64,000 bases of DNA from Fibrobacter sp. GTDB taxonomy: Bacteria; Fibrobacterota; Chitinivibrionia; Chitinivibrionales; Chitinispirillaceae. Under the pieces are notes generated by a model. It was not told the origin of the DNA, did not search any database, and saw only the letters and a list, made by a program, of their open reading frames with translations. The position numbers and the translations under genes are program-made. The DNA is taken from contig JAAZBG010000120.1 of assembly GCA_012513915.1 (NCBI GenBank), forward strand, positions 1 to 64,000, written 5' to 3'. Numbering within the stretch: position 1 is the stretch's first letter; every line of letters starts with the position of its first letter. Positions 26,802 through 36,174 of this stretch are shown here, in pieces.

Positions 26802-26839
26802 TAGATGTAAAGATGTGCTGCGGTACCTCTTTACATCTA
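26802..26839. terminator. Hairpin after pgk
   Basis: TAGATGTAAAGA (26802-26813) and TCTTTACATCTA (26828-26839) are perfectly complementary. No T tract follows, so it is either an mRNA-stabilising hairpin or an inefficient terminator. Confidence 0.6.
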
Positions 26840-26877
26840 TCGGCGTTATGAATTTTCCTGTTTAATAATTTTTTTTC

Positions 26878-26906
26878 TTGTATCAGTTTATTCATTTTAG
26901 TATATT
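26878..26906 (+). promoter_or_regulatory. Promoter of tpiA-secG
   Basis: TTGTAT (26878-26883), a 17-base spacer and TATATT (26901-26906) lie about 45 bases before the tpiA start and match a vegetative promoter. Confidence 0.55.
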
Positions 26907-26950
26907 AGTGCGCGTCCTGTGAATCACAGGGGAAAGGTTTAGGAGTCAAC

Positions 26951-27703
26951 ATGCGTAAGAAGTTTATTGCTGGCAACTGGAAGATGAATACAACCCTTGA
27001 TGAGGCTGTCGCTCTTGCAAAAGACGTAGTCAAAACAATGGGGGATACTTCTGATGTTGATATTGCAATCTGTCCTCCATACACCAGTCTGTATGCAGTC
27101 AGCGAAGTTCTGAAGGGGTCTACAGTTAAACTCGGTGCACAGGATGTTCACTGGGAAGCCAAGGGTGCATTCACAGGCAAAGTAAGCTGCGCAATGCTCA
27201 AGAGTGTAGGAGTTACTTACGTAATTATCGGACATTCTGAACAGCGCACCTATTTTCATGAAACTAACGAGACTGTAAATAAAAAAGTAAAAGCAACGCT
27301 TGCCGCTGGCCTTCTTCCGATTATTTGTGTTGGTGAAACACTGGAAGAGCGTAAAAGTGGTAAGATGGATGCAGTTATTGAGTCACACACTGTTGGTGCA
27401 TTTGCAGGTATTTCCGCTGAAGATGCACTTAAGTGTACAATCGCTTACGAACCGGTCTGGGCAATTGGTACCGGTGAAACAGCGACGCCTCAGCAGGCTA
27501 ATGAGGCACACATTTATATTAGAAAATTACTTACCAAATTATATGGTACTTCAACTGCGGAGCAAATCCGTATTCAGTACGGTGGCAGTATGAAGGCAGA
27601 CAATGCGAAGGCTCTTCTGGGTCAGAGTGATGTTGATGGCGGTCTTATTGGTGGTGCATCACTTAAAGCGTCAGATTTTGCTGGTATTGTAAAACCGGTT
27701 TAA
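26951..27703 (+). CDS. tpiA: Triosephosphate isomerase
   Basis: This 250-residue enzyme interconverts dihydroxyacetone phosphate and glyceraldehyde-3-phosphate. It has the opening FIAGNWKMNTT with catalytic Asn and Lys, IGHSEQRTYFHE with catalytic His, AYEPVWAIGTG with catalytic Glu, and IQYGGSMKADNAK. AGGAG precedes ATG 26951. secG follows after 24 bases, the usual tpiA-secG pairing. Confidence 0.97.
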   Translation: MRKKFIAGNWKMNTTLDEAVALAKDVVKTMGDTSDVDIAICPPYTSLYAVSEVLKGSTVKLGAQDVHWEAKGAFTGKVSCAMLKSVGVTYVIIGHSEQRTYFHETNETVNKKVKATLAAGLLPIICVGETLEERKSGKMDAVIESHTVGAFAGISAEDALKCTIAYEPVWAIGTGETATPQQANEAHIYIRKLLTKLYGTSTAEQIRIQYGGSMKADNAKALLGQSDVDGGLIGGASLKASDFAGIVKPV

Positions 27704-27727
27704 TTATATTTAATCAGGGTCAAAAAA

Positions 27728-28159
27728 ATGGGAATACTTTTAGGAATATTGCTTTTTGTCTTTATCTTAGTTTGCATACTGCTTACTTTTATGGTTCTTA
27801 TTCAGAGTGATAAGGGCGGTGGTATTAGTGGTGCAATTGGTGGTGGACTTGGTGGTGCTAACAGCCTTCTTGGTACACAGGATACAGCAAATATTCTTAC
27901 TCGCGGTACAGCGATTTTTGGTGGAGCATTTCTTGTTCTTTGTATAGTATTATCAGTTGTTGTTTCAAAGGTTAATGAGGGTTCTCAGTCACAGTTGAAA
28001 AACCGTGCAATGAAACAGCAGGAGAGTGCATCGCCTGCATCAATATTGAATAATAATGCGTTACCATTACAAAACAATAGTGGTGTTCTTCCAGTAGACC
28101 CAGCAGCGTCAACTCCGGTAACACCGGCTTCTGAAGCACCGGCAACTGGTACAAAGTAA
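27728..28159 (+). CDS. secG: Preprotein translocase subunit SecG
   Basis: This 143-residue protein has two membrane helices (LLGILLFVFILVCILLTFMV and FGGAFLVLCIVLSVVVS). They are linked by the signature LIQSDKGGGISGAIGGG...ANSLLGTQDTANILTRGTA, typical of SecG, the auxiliary subunit of SecYEG. The C-terminal tail, about 55 residues rich in Q, N, P and A, is longer than in E. coli and low in complexity. It lies 24 bases after tpiA and 19 bases before a tRNA gene, so one transcript probably covers all three. Confidence 0.93.
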   Translation: MGILLGILLFVFILVCILLTFMVLIQSDKGGGISGAIGGGLGGANSLLGTQDTANILTRGTAIFGGAFLVLCIVLSVVVSKVNEGSQSQLKNRAMKQQESASPASILNNNALPLQNNSGVLPVDPAASTPVTPASEAPATGTK

Positions 28160-28178
28160 ATAAAGATATTTGAAATTT

Positions 28179-28261
28179 GCGGTCGTGGTGGAACTGGTAG
28201 ACACGCTACTTTGAGGGGGTAGTGGGCTTAGCCTGTGTCAGTTCGATTCTGACCGACCGCA
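28179..28261 (+). tRNA. tRNA-Leu, anticodon GAG
   Basis: The acceptor arms GCGGTCG (28179-28185) and CGACCGC (28254-28260), a D arm with TGGTAGACACGC, anticodon stem-loop CTACT-TTGAGGG-GGTAG with anticodon GAG, a long variable arm (class II) and the T-loop GTTCGATTC are all present. The CCA end is not encoded; the discriminator base is A28261. Confidence 0.95.
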
Positions 28262-28270
28262 TTAACTTCT

Positions 28271-28309
28271 AAACGGATCAGTGATTGAATATTGCTGATC
28301 CGTTTTTTA
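28271..28309 (+). terminator. Terminator after tRNA-Leu
   Basis: AAACGGATCAG (28271-28281) pairs with CTGATCCGTTT (28295-28305), followed by more T. This closes the tpiA-secG-tRNA transcript. Confidence 0.9.
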
Positions 28310-28367
28310 TTATATACTATTTATCGACTTTGCAAATGGCTTGCTTGTATGAGCATGGAAGGTTTAT

Positions 28368-29411
28368 ATGGAACGATTTAAAAATATACCACTTCATGAT
28401 TTAGCTGACAGAGTCATTGCTATTGGCGAAAAGAAATTCCGTGCACAGCAGATTGTCGACTGGGTGTATGATAAAAGAGTTACCACCTTTGATGAAATGA
28501 GAAATATATCCGGAGAACTTAAGGAAAAATTAAAACGGAATTTTATACTCGCGAAGCTTGATGTTAACAAGGTCATCGAATCAAAATATGGTGATGCAGT
28601 AAAGTTCGGATTCGAAACCATTGATGGAGAATATATTATCGAAAGCGTTCTGCTGATTGATGGCGATCGGAGAACTATTTGTATTTCAAGTCAACTTGGT
28701 TGTGGTCTTGGCTGTGTTTTCTGCGAAACAGGAAAAATGGGGCTAATACGCAATCTTACTCTGGAGGAAATGGTAGGGCAGTTTATCGGTATTAATGATT
28801 ATCTGGCATCTAAAGGTGATAAACCGATTACTAATATCGTTTTTATGGGAATGGGTGAAGCGCTTTCAAATTTCGAGACTTTTTTAAATGCACTCGAAAT
28901 ATTCATGCATGAAGACATTTACAATATCGGTGGACGAAGGATCACGGTTTCCACTGCTGGTGTGGTTCCGTCTATTGAACGTTTACTGAAAGAAAAACTG
29001 AATATTGGCCTTGCAATTTCACTTAATTCTTATTCAAATGAACTCCGTAATGAGTTGATGCCAATCAATAAAAAATATCCGATAGAAAGTATTATGGCTA
29101 TTGCCAGACGATATGCTGCTGAAACGGGAAGAACAGTAACGTTTGAATATGTTGTTATTGATGGTAAAACAAACACTCCGGAAGCTTTACAGGCAATATA
29201 TAACTATTGCGGTGGTTTCGATTGTAAAATTAATCTGATACCACTGAATCCATCAACGGGAAGCAGTCTCCTGGGACCAGGGGATAGCAGTCTTGAAATG
29301 TTTGCTGATGCGCTTGGTCGAAAGGGTATTACTGCAACAATTCGTAAGAGTCGGGGTCAGGATATATGGGGGGCATGTGGTCAGCTTGCGGGAAAACGCA
29401 TAGTCAGATGA
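28368..29411 (+). CDS. rlmN: Dual-specificity 23S rRNA/tRNA adenine C2-methyltransferase RlmN
   Basis: This 347-residue radical SAM enzyme has the cluster motif C-x3-C-x2-C in LGCGLGCVFCETG, NIVFMGMGEAL, RITVSTAGVVPSIERL and the methyl-carrying cysteine region near the C-terminus (DIWGACGQLAGK). RlmN methylates C2 of A2503 in 23S rRNA and A37 of some tRNAs. ATG 28368 has GGAAGG upstream. It is monocistronic as far as can be seen, with 217 unremarkable bases before the next gene. Confidence 0.95.
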   Translation: MERFKNIPLHDLADRVIAIGEKKFRAQQIVDWVYDKRVTTFDEMRNISGELKEKLKRNFILAKLDVNKVIESKYGDAVKFGFETIDGEYIIESVLLIDGDRRTICISSQLGCGLGCVFCETGKMGLIRNLTLEEMVGQFIGINDYLASKGDKPITNIVFMGMGEALSNFETFLNALEIFMHEDIYNIGGRRITVSTAGVVPSIERLLKEKLNIGLAISLNSYSNELRNELMPINKKYPIESIMAIARRYAAETGRTVTFEYVVIDGKTNTPEALQAIYNYCGGFDCKINLIPLNPSTGSSLLGPGDSSLEMFADALGRKGITATIRKSRGQDIWGACGQLAGKRIVR

Positions 29412-29628
29412 GACAGACTTTCTATATAAGATTGTTTTAATCGATACCGTGTTTGTATAAACGACAATAATCAATTGCAATGGAAATTAAAATTGAGTGT
29501 GCTTCGTAATAGAGTACTACTGAGGTTTTTTTTAAAACGGATAGGGGCAGATTAATATATACATTTGAATATGCAATCGTTTAACCGAGAGAGCTTTTAC
29601 TGAAAGAATCACTGTGTAGGTTTACTTA

Positions 29629-30753
29629 ATGAAAAATACCTATTTCGATAATGCTGCAACATCATTTCCTAAACCACCAGCGGTTGCTGAGATGATCACA
29701 ACATACCTGAATGCAGTTGGCGGGACTTATGGTCGCAGTGCGTACCAGCGGGTAATTGATGCATCCAGTGGTGTTGAAACGGTTCGTGATCTCATGGCTG
29801 AAAAATTACAGGTTGAACATGTTGAACATGTCATATTTTCATTTAATGCAACCACTGCAATTAATACGATTTTGTCCGGACTGAATTTAAATAATTCGCA
29901 CATTCTGATATCTCCTCTTGAACATAATGCTGTGACCCGGCCGCTTGAGATCCTGCGGGGAAAATGCGGAGTAACGATAGATATAATGCCGCACTTCCCG
30001 GATGGACGCATTGATATCGACAACGTTAAAAGCATGATACGGGATACAACAAAGCTTGTAATTGTGAATCACCAGAGTAATGTTAACGGAGTAATCCAGC
30101 CAGTTGATAAAGTAAAGAATGTCGTCGGAGGTATTCCGGTGCTGCTTGATCTTGCACAATCATTGGGACATATTCCGGTCAAACTTGACGAATGGAATAT
30201 CGATTTTGCTGTGTTTACCGGACACAAAGGGCTTCTTGGACCTTCCGGAACCGGTGGTTTTTTTATTCGTAATCCCGATCTTGTCGATCCATTGGTCGCT
30301 GGTGGTACCGGGAGCAGATCTGAAAGCTACGAGATGCCATCATTTGCACATGATAAGTTTGAAGCCGGAACTCCAAATATAGCAGGCATCTATGGGTTGC
30401 TGGGTGCACTTAAAAATCCCTGTAAAAGGCAATATAAGCAGCAAAAGTATATTGAGCTCCTTGACACAATCAGCAGTTGTGGATTTGTAAAGGTGCTGCG
30501 GGCTACTGATAAAAATGATCAGGGAGATCTTTTTTCACTTGTTCATCATAGGTATGACTGTTCTCACATTGCCAGTGCACTTTATACAAAGTACGCAATT
30601 GAAACCCGCAGCGGACTTCACTGTGCACCGCTTGCACATACAACGCTTGGAACATTTCCAAACGGATCTGTGCGTTTTTCATTGTCACCATATCACACTG
30701 ATTCTGATCTTGATTTTCTTTGTAATGCGATAAAAAAACTGGAATATATATGA
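29629..30753 (+). CDS. Cysteine desulfurase-like class V aminotransferase (TIGR01977 type)
   Basis: This 374-residue PLP enzyme has its PLP lysine at K200 in [16 protein letters not shown], the substrate-binding block [12 protein letters not shown], and a likely catalytic cysteine at C332 in [17 protein letters not shown]. The short GLHCAPLAH signature and overall length match TIGR01977, a cysteine desulfurase branch distinct from the housekeeping IscS. It overlaps the DUF3343 gene by four bases (ATGA), which points to a sulfur or selenium delivery pair. No isc, suf or sel gene is adjacent. Confidence 0.88.
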   Translation: MKNTYFDNAATSFPKPPAVAEMITTYLNAVGGTYGRSAYQRVIDASSGVETVRDLMAEKLQVEHVEHVIFSFNATTAINTILSGLNLNNSHILISPLEHNAVTRPLEILRGKCGVTIDIMPHFPDGRIDIDNVKSMIRDTTKLVIVNHQSNVNGVIQPVDKVKNVVGGIPVLLDLAQSLGHIPVKLDEWNIDFAVFTGHKGLLGPSGTGGFFIRNPDLVDPLVAGGTGSRSESYEMPSFAHDKFEAGTPNIAGIYGLLGALKNPCKRQYKQQKYIELLDTISSCGFVKVLRATDKNDQGDLFSLVHHRYDCSHIASALYTKYAIETRSGLHCAPLAHTTLGTFPNGSVRFSLSPYHTDSDLDFLCNAIKKLEYI

Positions 30754-30965
30754 GAACAATGTTTGCAATATTTCACTCAACCCGGGGGGTAGTGCGGGCC
30801 AACCGGGCCTGCACCAAAAAGTCCATTCCGTGTAAAGTAATTCCTGTGCCGCGGGAATATTCATCAGAATGCGGTATGGCGCTTGAATTTGATGAAACTG
30901 TTGAGCGTGAAATTAAAAAAGTTCTTGAGGAAGAGATGCTGGTTGCGGAGTTTCACAAAAAATAA
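30750..30965 (+). CDS. DUF3343 putative Se/S carrier-like protein
   Basis: This 71-residue protein has the DUF3343 pattern: [42 protein letters not shown], read here in pieces as [10 protein letters not shown]21, C28 and SSECG with C41. The CG pair near the middle is the presumed sulfur or selenium carrier. The gene starts within the desulfurase stop codon region. The family is annotated as putative Se/S carrier-like; direct biochemical proof is limited as far as I know. Confidence 0.82.
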   Translation: MRTMFAIFHSTRGVVRANRACTKKSIPCKVIPVPREYSSECGMALEFDETVEREIKKVLEEEMLVAEFHKK

Positions 30966-31073
30966 CCAACATCAGAGTACAAGAAAAAGAAAGATCGCTT
31001 TTATTGTAACACCAAAGGTATCAACCGGGTCGCAGCTACAACTCCGGTTTAAAATCAATTCTTTTTCGCTGTA

Positions 31074-31096
31074 CGTACTATGGTAGTACGATTTTT
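31074..31096 (+). terminator. Terminator of the desulfurase-DUF3343 operon
   Basis: CGTACTA (31074-31080), loop TGG, TAGTACG (31084-31090) and then ATTTTT. The left arm overlaps the stop codon of the convergent yhbY gene. Confidence 0.7.
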
Positions 31097-31371
31097 GACT
31101 TTTCCTTACTCTTTTTATAAAGAAGTACCTTCCTGCCGATTGTCTGTACCGTTTCTGCACTAAGTGATTCAAGGATCATTTTCGAAAAGTCATTTTTTGT
31201 AATATCAGCATTCTCAAGAATATTAATTTTTATTAGTTCGTGATCCTCAAGTGCTTTTGAAATGCTTGCAAGCTGGCGCTCATTGAGGCCTTCTTTGCCG
31301 ATCTGTTGAATCGGGTTCAAAGCGTGGCCAAGGCCTTTAAGGTACTGACGTTGTTTTGTTGTAAGACTCAT
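31078..31371 (-). CDS. yhbY: YhbY/CRM-domain RNA-binding protein
   Basis: This 97-residue CRM-domain protein has the signature LTTKQRQYLKGLGHALNPIQQIGKEGLNE, followed by the helix-rich body (HELIKINILENADITKND) and IGRKVLLYKKSKEK with the basic C-terminus. YhbY associates with pre-50S ribosomal particles. The start at 31371 is chosen because GGAG lies six bases upstream; an in-frame Met four codons earlier contains that GGAG itself. It converges on DUF3343 and diverges from the acyltransferase gene. Confidence 0.92.
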   Translation of the reverse strand: MSLTTKQRQYLKGLGHALNPIQQIGKEGLNERQLASISKALEDHELIKINILENADITKNDFSKMILESLSAETVQTIGRKVLLYKKSKEKSKIVLP

Positions 31372-31550
31372 TCTGCTCTCCATATCAGAGTAAAAATACC
31401 TGTTGCATAAATAATTACTAATGCGTAATTTAGATGTAACCTGATTTGAATGGCCGGTTTACTGCAACAGTTAAATATGCTGTCAGAAAATATATTGTGC
31501 CCGGAATAGCTGATAAAAGTATCATCGTTGATAGGGGATTCATTTTCACC

Positions 31551-32453
31551 ATGAGTGGGAAAGCAACAGGAACTGAGTGGGTGGAAAAAGCAAAGGGAAA
31601 TAGTGCCGGCACCCGTTTTTTTATCTGGATTATTAGTAAAATCGGTATTTTACCGGCATATTTTGTCTTACTGTTTGCAGCTGCACAGTACACATTGTTT
31701 GACAAAAAGACCAGACGTGTTCTGAAAGAGTTTCGACGACGTTCAAAATTGCCATGTTCAGTTATACATATCTACAGACATTTTTACAATTTCGGAATGT
31801 GTCTTATTGACAGATATGCATTTTTACTTACGCAAAAACAGTTTTTCAGGTTTACCACACACAATGAAGATCTTATTGAACGGGAGTTACATGCTGGTAA
31901 AGGAGTAATACTTCTCGGTGCACATTTTGGCAATTGGGAACTTGCCGGAAATCTACTTCAGGGAAGACTGAATGCAAAGGTTAATTTTCTAATGTATGAT
32001 GCTGAAAGTAGAGCTGTAAAGGATGCAATTACAAAAGCTACCGCAAATCGTCAGGTTAAAATAATATTTGTTGGAAAAGACAGCACCGGTACATCAATAG
32101 AGCTGATCAATGCGCTTCATCGGGGAGAAATTGTCTGTCTTCACGGTGACAGAGTACTTGGTGAACAGCGTTCTGTCAAGGTACAGTTTATGGGACATGA
32201 TGTCAGTTTTCCTGCGGGACCATTTATTCTTGCAGCAGTTTCCGGTGCACCGGTTGTACCGATTTTTGCAGTTAAAACCGGTTTGTTAACGTATGCTTTC
32301 AGTGCACATGCCCCTGTCCGTTTAGGCAACATTTCACGTCAGGAGCGTCAGGGTTTTATTGACAGTTCAGTTAGTGCTTATGCCAGACAGCTCGAAACAC
32401 TGGTAAAGAAATATCCACTACAGTGGTTTAATTACTATCATTTCTGGGGATAA
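31551..32453 (+). CDS. LpxL/HtrB-like lysophospholipid (lipid A) acyltransferase
   Basis: The catalytic H-x4-E motif is visible as HFGNWE in GVILLGAHFGNWELAG. Later blocks GEIVCLHGDRVLGEQRSVKVQFMG and FPAGPFILAAVSGAPVVPIF match the lipid A biosynthesis acyltransferase family, which adds secondary acyl chains at the inner membrane. A hydrophobic helix near ILPAYFVLLFAAAQY anchors it. The start is uncertain: ATG 31551 fits the family opening, while the frame is open back to ATG 31446, which would add 35 residues. The protein is about 300 residues. Confidence 0.85.
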   Translation: MSGKATGTEWVEKAKGNSAGTRFFIWIISKIGILPAYFVLLFAAAQYTLFDKKTRRVLKEFRRRSKLPCSVIHIYRHFYNFGMCLIDRYAFLLTQKQFFRFTTHNEDLIERELHAGKGVILLGAHFGNWELAGNLLQGRLNAKVNFLMYDAESRAVKDAITKATANRQVKIIFVGKDSTGTSIELINALHRGEIVCLHGDRVLGEQRSVKVQFMGHDVSFPAGPFILAAVSGAPVVPIFAVKTGLLTYAFSAHAPVRLGNISRQERQGFIDSSVSAYARQLETLVKKYPLQWFNYYHFWG

Positions 32454-32693
32454 TACAACCCGGGTGGCAGTAAAAACCTGATTACATATAGCCAACGCGG
32501 TATAACAGCTGTTCAATATGTCAAGTATCGATAATTATCCTGTAATACGGTTACGATACGAAAAATAAAATATAATTGCAGAATGTGCACTATGCTGTTA
32601 TATTGTAGATAGTACACCAGGCTTTCACAAGAGCCTGAATCCGGTTTTGTTGGAAAATTCAAAATAACATTTTAGTATAAGGCGCTGAAGAAT

Positions 32694-33704
32694 ATGAGGA
32701 TAAGGAATAATATCCTTACAGCTGTTTTGATTATTGTTGCAATTACCGAATCGTTCTCTGTTGGCATCAATGTCGAATCGATCCAGAAGGATCTTGTTGC
32801 TCAGAGGTATACATCTGCAAAAGAAAGTCTTCAGAGATTACTTCGTCAGAAACCTGATGATCTCAATGCTCTTTACCTTGAACTTGCGATCAATCAGACT
32901 GAAATTCTTGATTATGAGTCGTATTCCCTTGATGGAAAACAGTTTATCGCAAAAGCAGACAGTATTAAGAAAATTATTGAAGCTAAATTGCCATCACTTC
33001 GGGGACGGGATTCTGTGATGTCTCTGTTTTACCTCGCAAATGTGTATGGTGGAATCAGTGTGATGCATGCTAAGGTCGGGGAGTGGATTGAGGGAACTAA
33101 AAATGGTTTGGCTTCAGTTGCTCTTCTAAAAAAGGTTAAAAAAGTACAACCGGATTTTTTAGCAGCAAATCTTGGTGTGGGTCTCTATAACTACTACTTC
33201 GGTAACTCAATGAACTGGATTCCTTTTTCAGGAAATAAGGTGGAGAAAGGGCTTAATGACATAGAAATCGCAACCAGATCTGAATTCCCGTTTAATTATG
33301 CAGCAAAGAACTCGCTTTGCTGGATCCTTATTGAAAGAGAGGAGTTCAAACGTGCAGATTCGGTTGCTGAAAGTGTACTTGAAGACTACCCTGAAAACAC
33401 AATTTTTCTTAGAATACGTTCGATGATTAATTTGTATGTCGGTGCGTATCCAAAGGCTATTTCACATGCAAATCAATTACTTGCAATTTCAAAGGATCGT
33501 ACGCCGGTAAACTGGTCTGATATGGTGGCGGCATACTATATTTTAGTTGAGAGTTATCAGAAAAGTGGATTAATTAATGAAACTGTTATTGCTGCCGATA
33601 CGATTCTAAATGAAAATATTCCATTGGCTTTTTTGACAATGCCTCAGATCAAGAAAAATTTAAAACGGATCCGTGATATTAAAGAGAAATTGTGTGAAAA
33701 GTAA
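32694..33704 (+). CDS. Secreted TPR-repeat protein
   Basis: This 336-residue protein has a signal peptide (NNILTAVLIIVAITESFSVG) and then tetratricopeptide-like helical pairs, e.g. DLVAQRYTSAKESLQRLLRQKPDDLNAL read in parts and EREEFKRADSVAESVLEDYPENTIFL. The middle contains LGVGLYNYYFGNSMNWIPF, which I have seen in uncharacterised TPR proteins but cannot name. It is likely periplasmic. It overlaps the downstream barrel gene by 11 bases, suggesting the two work together in the envelope. Confidence 0.75.
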   Translation: MRIRNNILTAVLIIVAITESFSVGINVESIQKDLVAQRYTSAKESLQRLLRQKPDDLNALYLELAINQTEILDYESYSLDGKQFIAKADSIKKIIEAKLPSLRGRDSVMSLFYLANVYGGISVMHAKVGEWIEGTKNGLASVALLKKVKKVQPDFLAANLGVGLYNYYFGNSMNWIPFSGNKVEKGLNDIEIATRSEFPFNYAAKNSLCWILIEREEFKRADSVAESVLEDYPENTIFLRIRSMINLYVGAYPKAISHANQLLAISKDRTPVNWSDMVAAYYILVESYQKSGLINETVIAADTILNENIPLAFLTMPQIKKNLKRIRDIKEKLCEK

Positions 33705-35322
33705 CATATCAGTCTGCCTGTTCTGGATTATTGCCATTATTACATACAGTACTGCGGAATATACCCCCAATGTTCGTATTAATAATGAATTATATCAATT
33801 AATGCACCGGCTTCATGCTGTTCATTCAATTGCCTTACCGGATGATATCGCTTCACAGCCTTTGAATTATGCTGGTCTGGAACGTTTTTTTTACGATGCC
33901 GATTCACTTGCAAATGCAGGAAAGTTGACATCACACGAAAAACATCTTCTCTATGTATATCAGAAAAAATACTCTTTTAAGCGAAACCGTATCAGGTGGG
34001 CAAGCGTTTCAGGTGATATCCATATTAAGGCAGATCTTGACCTGAGTGCAGATATGCGACTGAAAAATGATAATGCAGGTACGTACCTTAAAGGAACAAT
34101 CGGACCTTCACTAAAGGGTAATGTCGGAAAACTTTCCTTCTATTCCGGTATTAATGTCTGGACGGAGTATTTTGCCGATTCAGTATTTACACGCAGTACC
34201 TATGAGCCTTATAATGGAGTGCCCTATAATGTTTACGGGCGCGAAACGGATTCAACCAACATTCGATCAGCCGATCTGCCTTATGGTGGAGTACGCTATG
34301 ATGCCGGCAGGATAAAACTTGAAACTGGAATTGACAAAATAAAATTTGGTCCATCAGTTGATTATCCGTTAACGCTCAATGGTTTAACACCACCTATTAC
34401 ATTTGCCCGGGCGATTCTTGATATGGAAATCGTGCACTATTCTCATATTGCAGGATTACTCAAGAGTCAGAAAGACAAAAAAAAATACATTTATGCGCAT
34501 CGTCTTGAATTCAGTCTTTTTAAGAGTATTTTACAGGCTGGTATCAATGAAGTGATTATAACAGGAGATGCAACAAATCAGGATCTTGGGGTTCGTAATA
34601 AGGTAAACCCTGCGGATAGCAGTGAGCGTGGATGGGAATGGGCGTATCTTATTCCTTTCGTACCGTTCAAATTTGTAGAGCATTACACAGGAGATCGGGA
34701 TAACGCAGCTGTTTCTCTCGATTTTACATTATGGTATCCTGATAAATGCAGGTGGTATCTTGAATTTTTACTTGACGATATGTTGAATCCGCTGGAAATC
34801 TTTAGTGATGACTGGGGAAATAAGTGGGCTTTGACTGCCGGTGGGCAGTATTTCACTGAAGTATTCTCAAGGGATCTCAATCTGTCAATTGAGTATTCGC
34901 ATGTGGAACCATGGGTGTATACACATTTTTATGGTGGGTCACATAGCTATACTCACTACGGACAGCCGCTTGGAAATCCGCTTGGGCCCAATTCTCAGGC
35001 GGTATCAATATCTGCTGAATATGCACTCTCCAAAGCGAATACCATTAAAATCTGCTATTTGAACAGTGCTAAAAACTGTAGCGTGCGCGGTGGTACAATA
35101 ACTGATGTTTTTCAGGATCGTTCAACAGTTGATAGTACGCAATTTCATGACAGTACAAAGAAACGGTTCCTTGGTGATGGAACCAGATTTACCTCAGTGC
35201 CATCAGTGGCGTGGATGTTCTATCCTGCAAAAATATTCTCAGTGTCGGTACGGTATGCACCTGAGTTTACACGGGATGATGTGACACAAAAACTCTTTAT
35301 TTCCGGTGAAGTTATGTTTTAA
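33694..35322 (+). CDS. Outer-membrane beta-barrel protein, possibly Wzi-like (capsule assembly)
   Basis: This protein of about 542 residues starts at GTG 33694 (AAAGAGAAA just upstream) with a signal peptide (ISVCLFWIIAIITYS). The rest is rich in alternating aromatic beta strands, with helical N-terminal positions (NELYQLMHRLHAVHSIALP). The stretch GIDKIKFGPSVDYPLTLNG resembles the plug of Wzi-type capsule attachment barrels. The final residues form a barrel-closing strand ending in F (ISGEVMF). The Wzi link is tentative. An upstream ATG at 33673 is the alternative start. Confidence 0.6.
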   Translation: MKSNISVCLFWIIAIITYSTAEYTPNVRINNELYQLMHRLHAVHSIALPDDIASQPLNYAGLERFFYDADSLANAGKLTSHEKHLLYVYQKKYSFKRNRIRWASVSGDIHIKADLDLSADMRLKNDNAGTYLKGTIGPSLKGNVGKLSFYSGINVWTEYFADSVFTRSTYEPYNGVPYNVYGRETDSTNIRSADLPYGGVRYDAGRIKLETGIDKIKFGPSVDYPLTLNGLTPPITFARAILDMEIVHYSHIAGLLKSQKDKKKYIYAHRLEFSLFKSILQAGINEVIITGDATNQDLGVRNKVNPADSSERGWEWAYLIPFVPFKFVEHYTGDRDNAAVSLDFTLWYPDKCRWYLEFLLDDMLNPLEIFSDDWGNKWALTAGGQYFTEVFSRDLNLSIEYSHVEPWVYTHFYGGSHSYTHYGQPLGNPLGPNSQAVSISAEYALSKANTIKICYLNSAKNCSVRGGTITDVFQDRSTVDSTQFHDSTKKRFLGDGTRFTSVPSVAWMFYPAKIFSVSVRYAPEFTRDDVTQKLFISGEVMF

Positions 35323-35494
35323 ACCTAAATGTCGCAGTTGGCGTGGATGCAGAATTGTAAGATATTGAGATGATAAGACTTGAAAACCTCGCAGACTTTA
35401 TCGACAGGTGATAAGGTTAAGAGGTTTGAATGGCTTAGCGCTCAATAGGTTACGATTCTGCGCCTCGTTCAAATGCGACTTTTAGGTTAAAAGA
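35316..35494. repeat. 170-nt foldback inverted repeat between convergent genes
   Basis: Nested arms pair along nearly the whole stretch: AACCTAAATGTCGCA (35322-35336) with TGCGACTTTTAGGTT (35474-35488); 35349-35369 (GCAGAATTGTAA...) with 35441-35461 (18 of 21 identical when inverted); 35374-35390 with 35421-35437; and ACTTTATC with GATAAGGT at the tip. The ends contain the stop codons of both flanking convergent genes. It could act as a bidirectional terminator or be a MITE-like insertion. Confidence 0.75.
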
Positions 35495-35912
35495 CAACAC
35501 CATTGGATGCCTCAACGACAGCCTTGTTTTTAGGATTTCCAATATTGTCCATTACCCATTTATATTCCTTGTAACCACCAGTCAGGCCGCTGAGCACACA
35601 GATCTTATCCTGAGCCATGCTGAAATCATCCTGATAGCGTAACCGCTTCTGTGGATCATCCGTTTTAAAAGAATCACCATACATTATTGCCAGCGAGTCA
35701 AGAAGTAAGTTACACGCAAGCCAGCTTTTCATTTGCGCCACAGTGATAAGAGAATCGGCAGGAGGAACGAATTCAACCTTTTTAATTACAGGTTTTGGTG
35801 GTAGTGCTGGTGTTGCAGGAGCGTTCTGAACAACTGGTTTTTTCTTTGTTTCGCAGCCTAAGGAACCAATAAGAATGCATCCTGCAACTACGGTAATAAT
35901 AAAACGTATCAC
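35487..35912 (-). CDS. Small lipoprotein, hypothetical
   Basis: This 141-residue protein has a lipoprotein signal with the lipobox GSLGC, a Pro/Ala/Lys-rich linker (VVQNAPATPALPPKPVIKK) and a compact helical C-terminal domain (QMKSWLACNLLLDSLAIMYG, YQDDFSMAQDKICVLSGLTGGYKEY). Two cysteines in the mature part (SWLAC and DKIC) could form a disulfide. I do not recognise the family. The stop lies in the right arm of the foldback element. It is monocistronic. Confidence 0.7.
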   Translation of the reverse strand: MIRFIITVVAGCILIGSLGCETKKKPVVQNAPATPALPPKPVIKKVEFVPPADSLITVAQMKSWLACNLLLDSLAIMYGDSFKTDDPQKRLRYQDDFSMAQDKICVLSGLTGGYKEYKWVMDNIGNPKNKAVVEASNGVVF

Positions 35913-36174
35913 TGATGAATCTCCTTTAAAGGATTATAACCAAATCTTAAAAGTCTTACCTGATATTATATGTTATATTATACTAATGTAATATAATGGT
36001 GTGTCTATAAAAAAACAGGACGAGCATCACTTTTTTACTGTTTTTTTTCTATAAATGTACATATTTTCAATAAGATATCCCGAAATGGGTCAGGGGTTAC
36101 CGGTGTTCGGGGTTGTCAGGTAGTTCTCCGGTATCTGTAGGGATTTATATAATAACCCTGAATTTAAGGAATCA

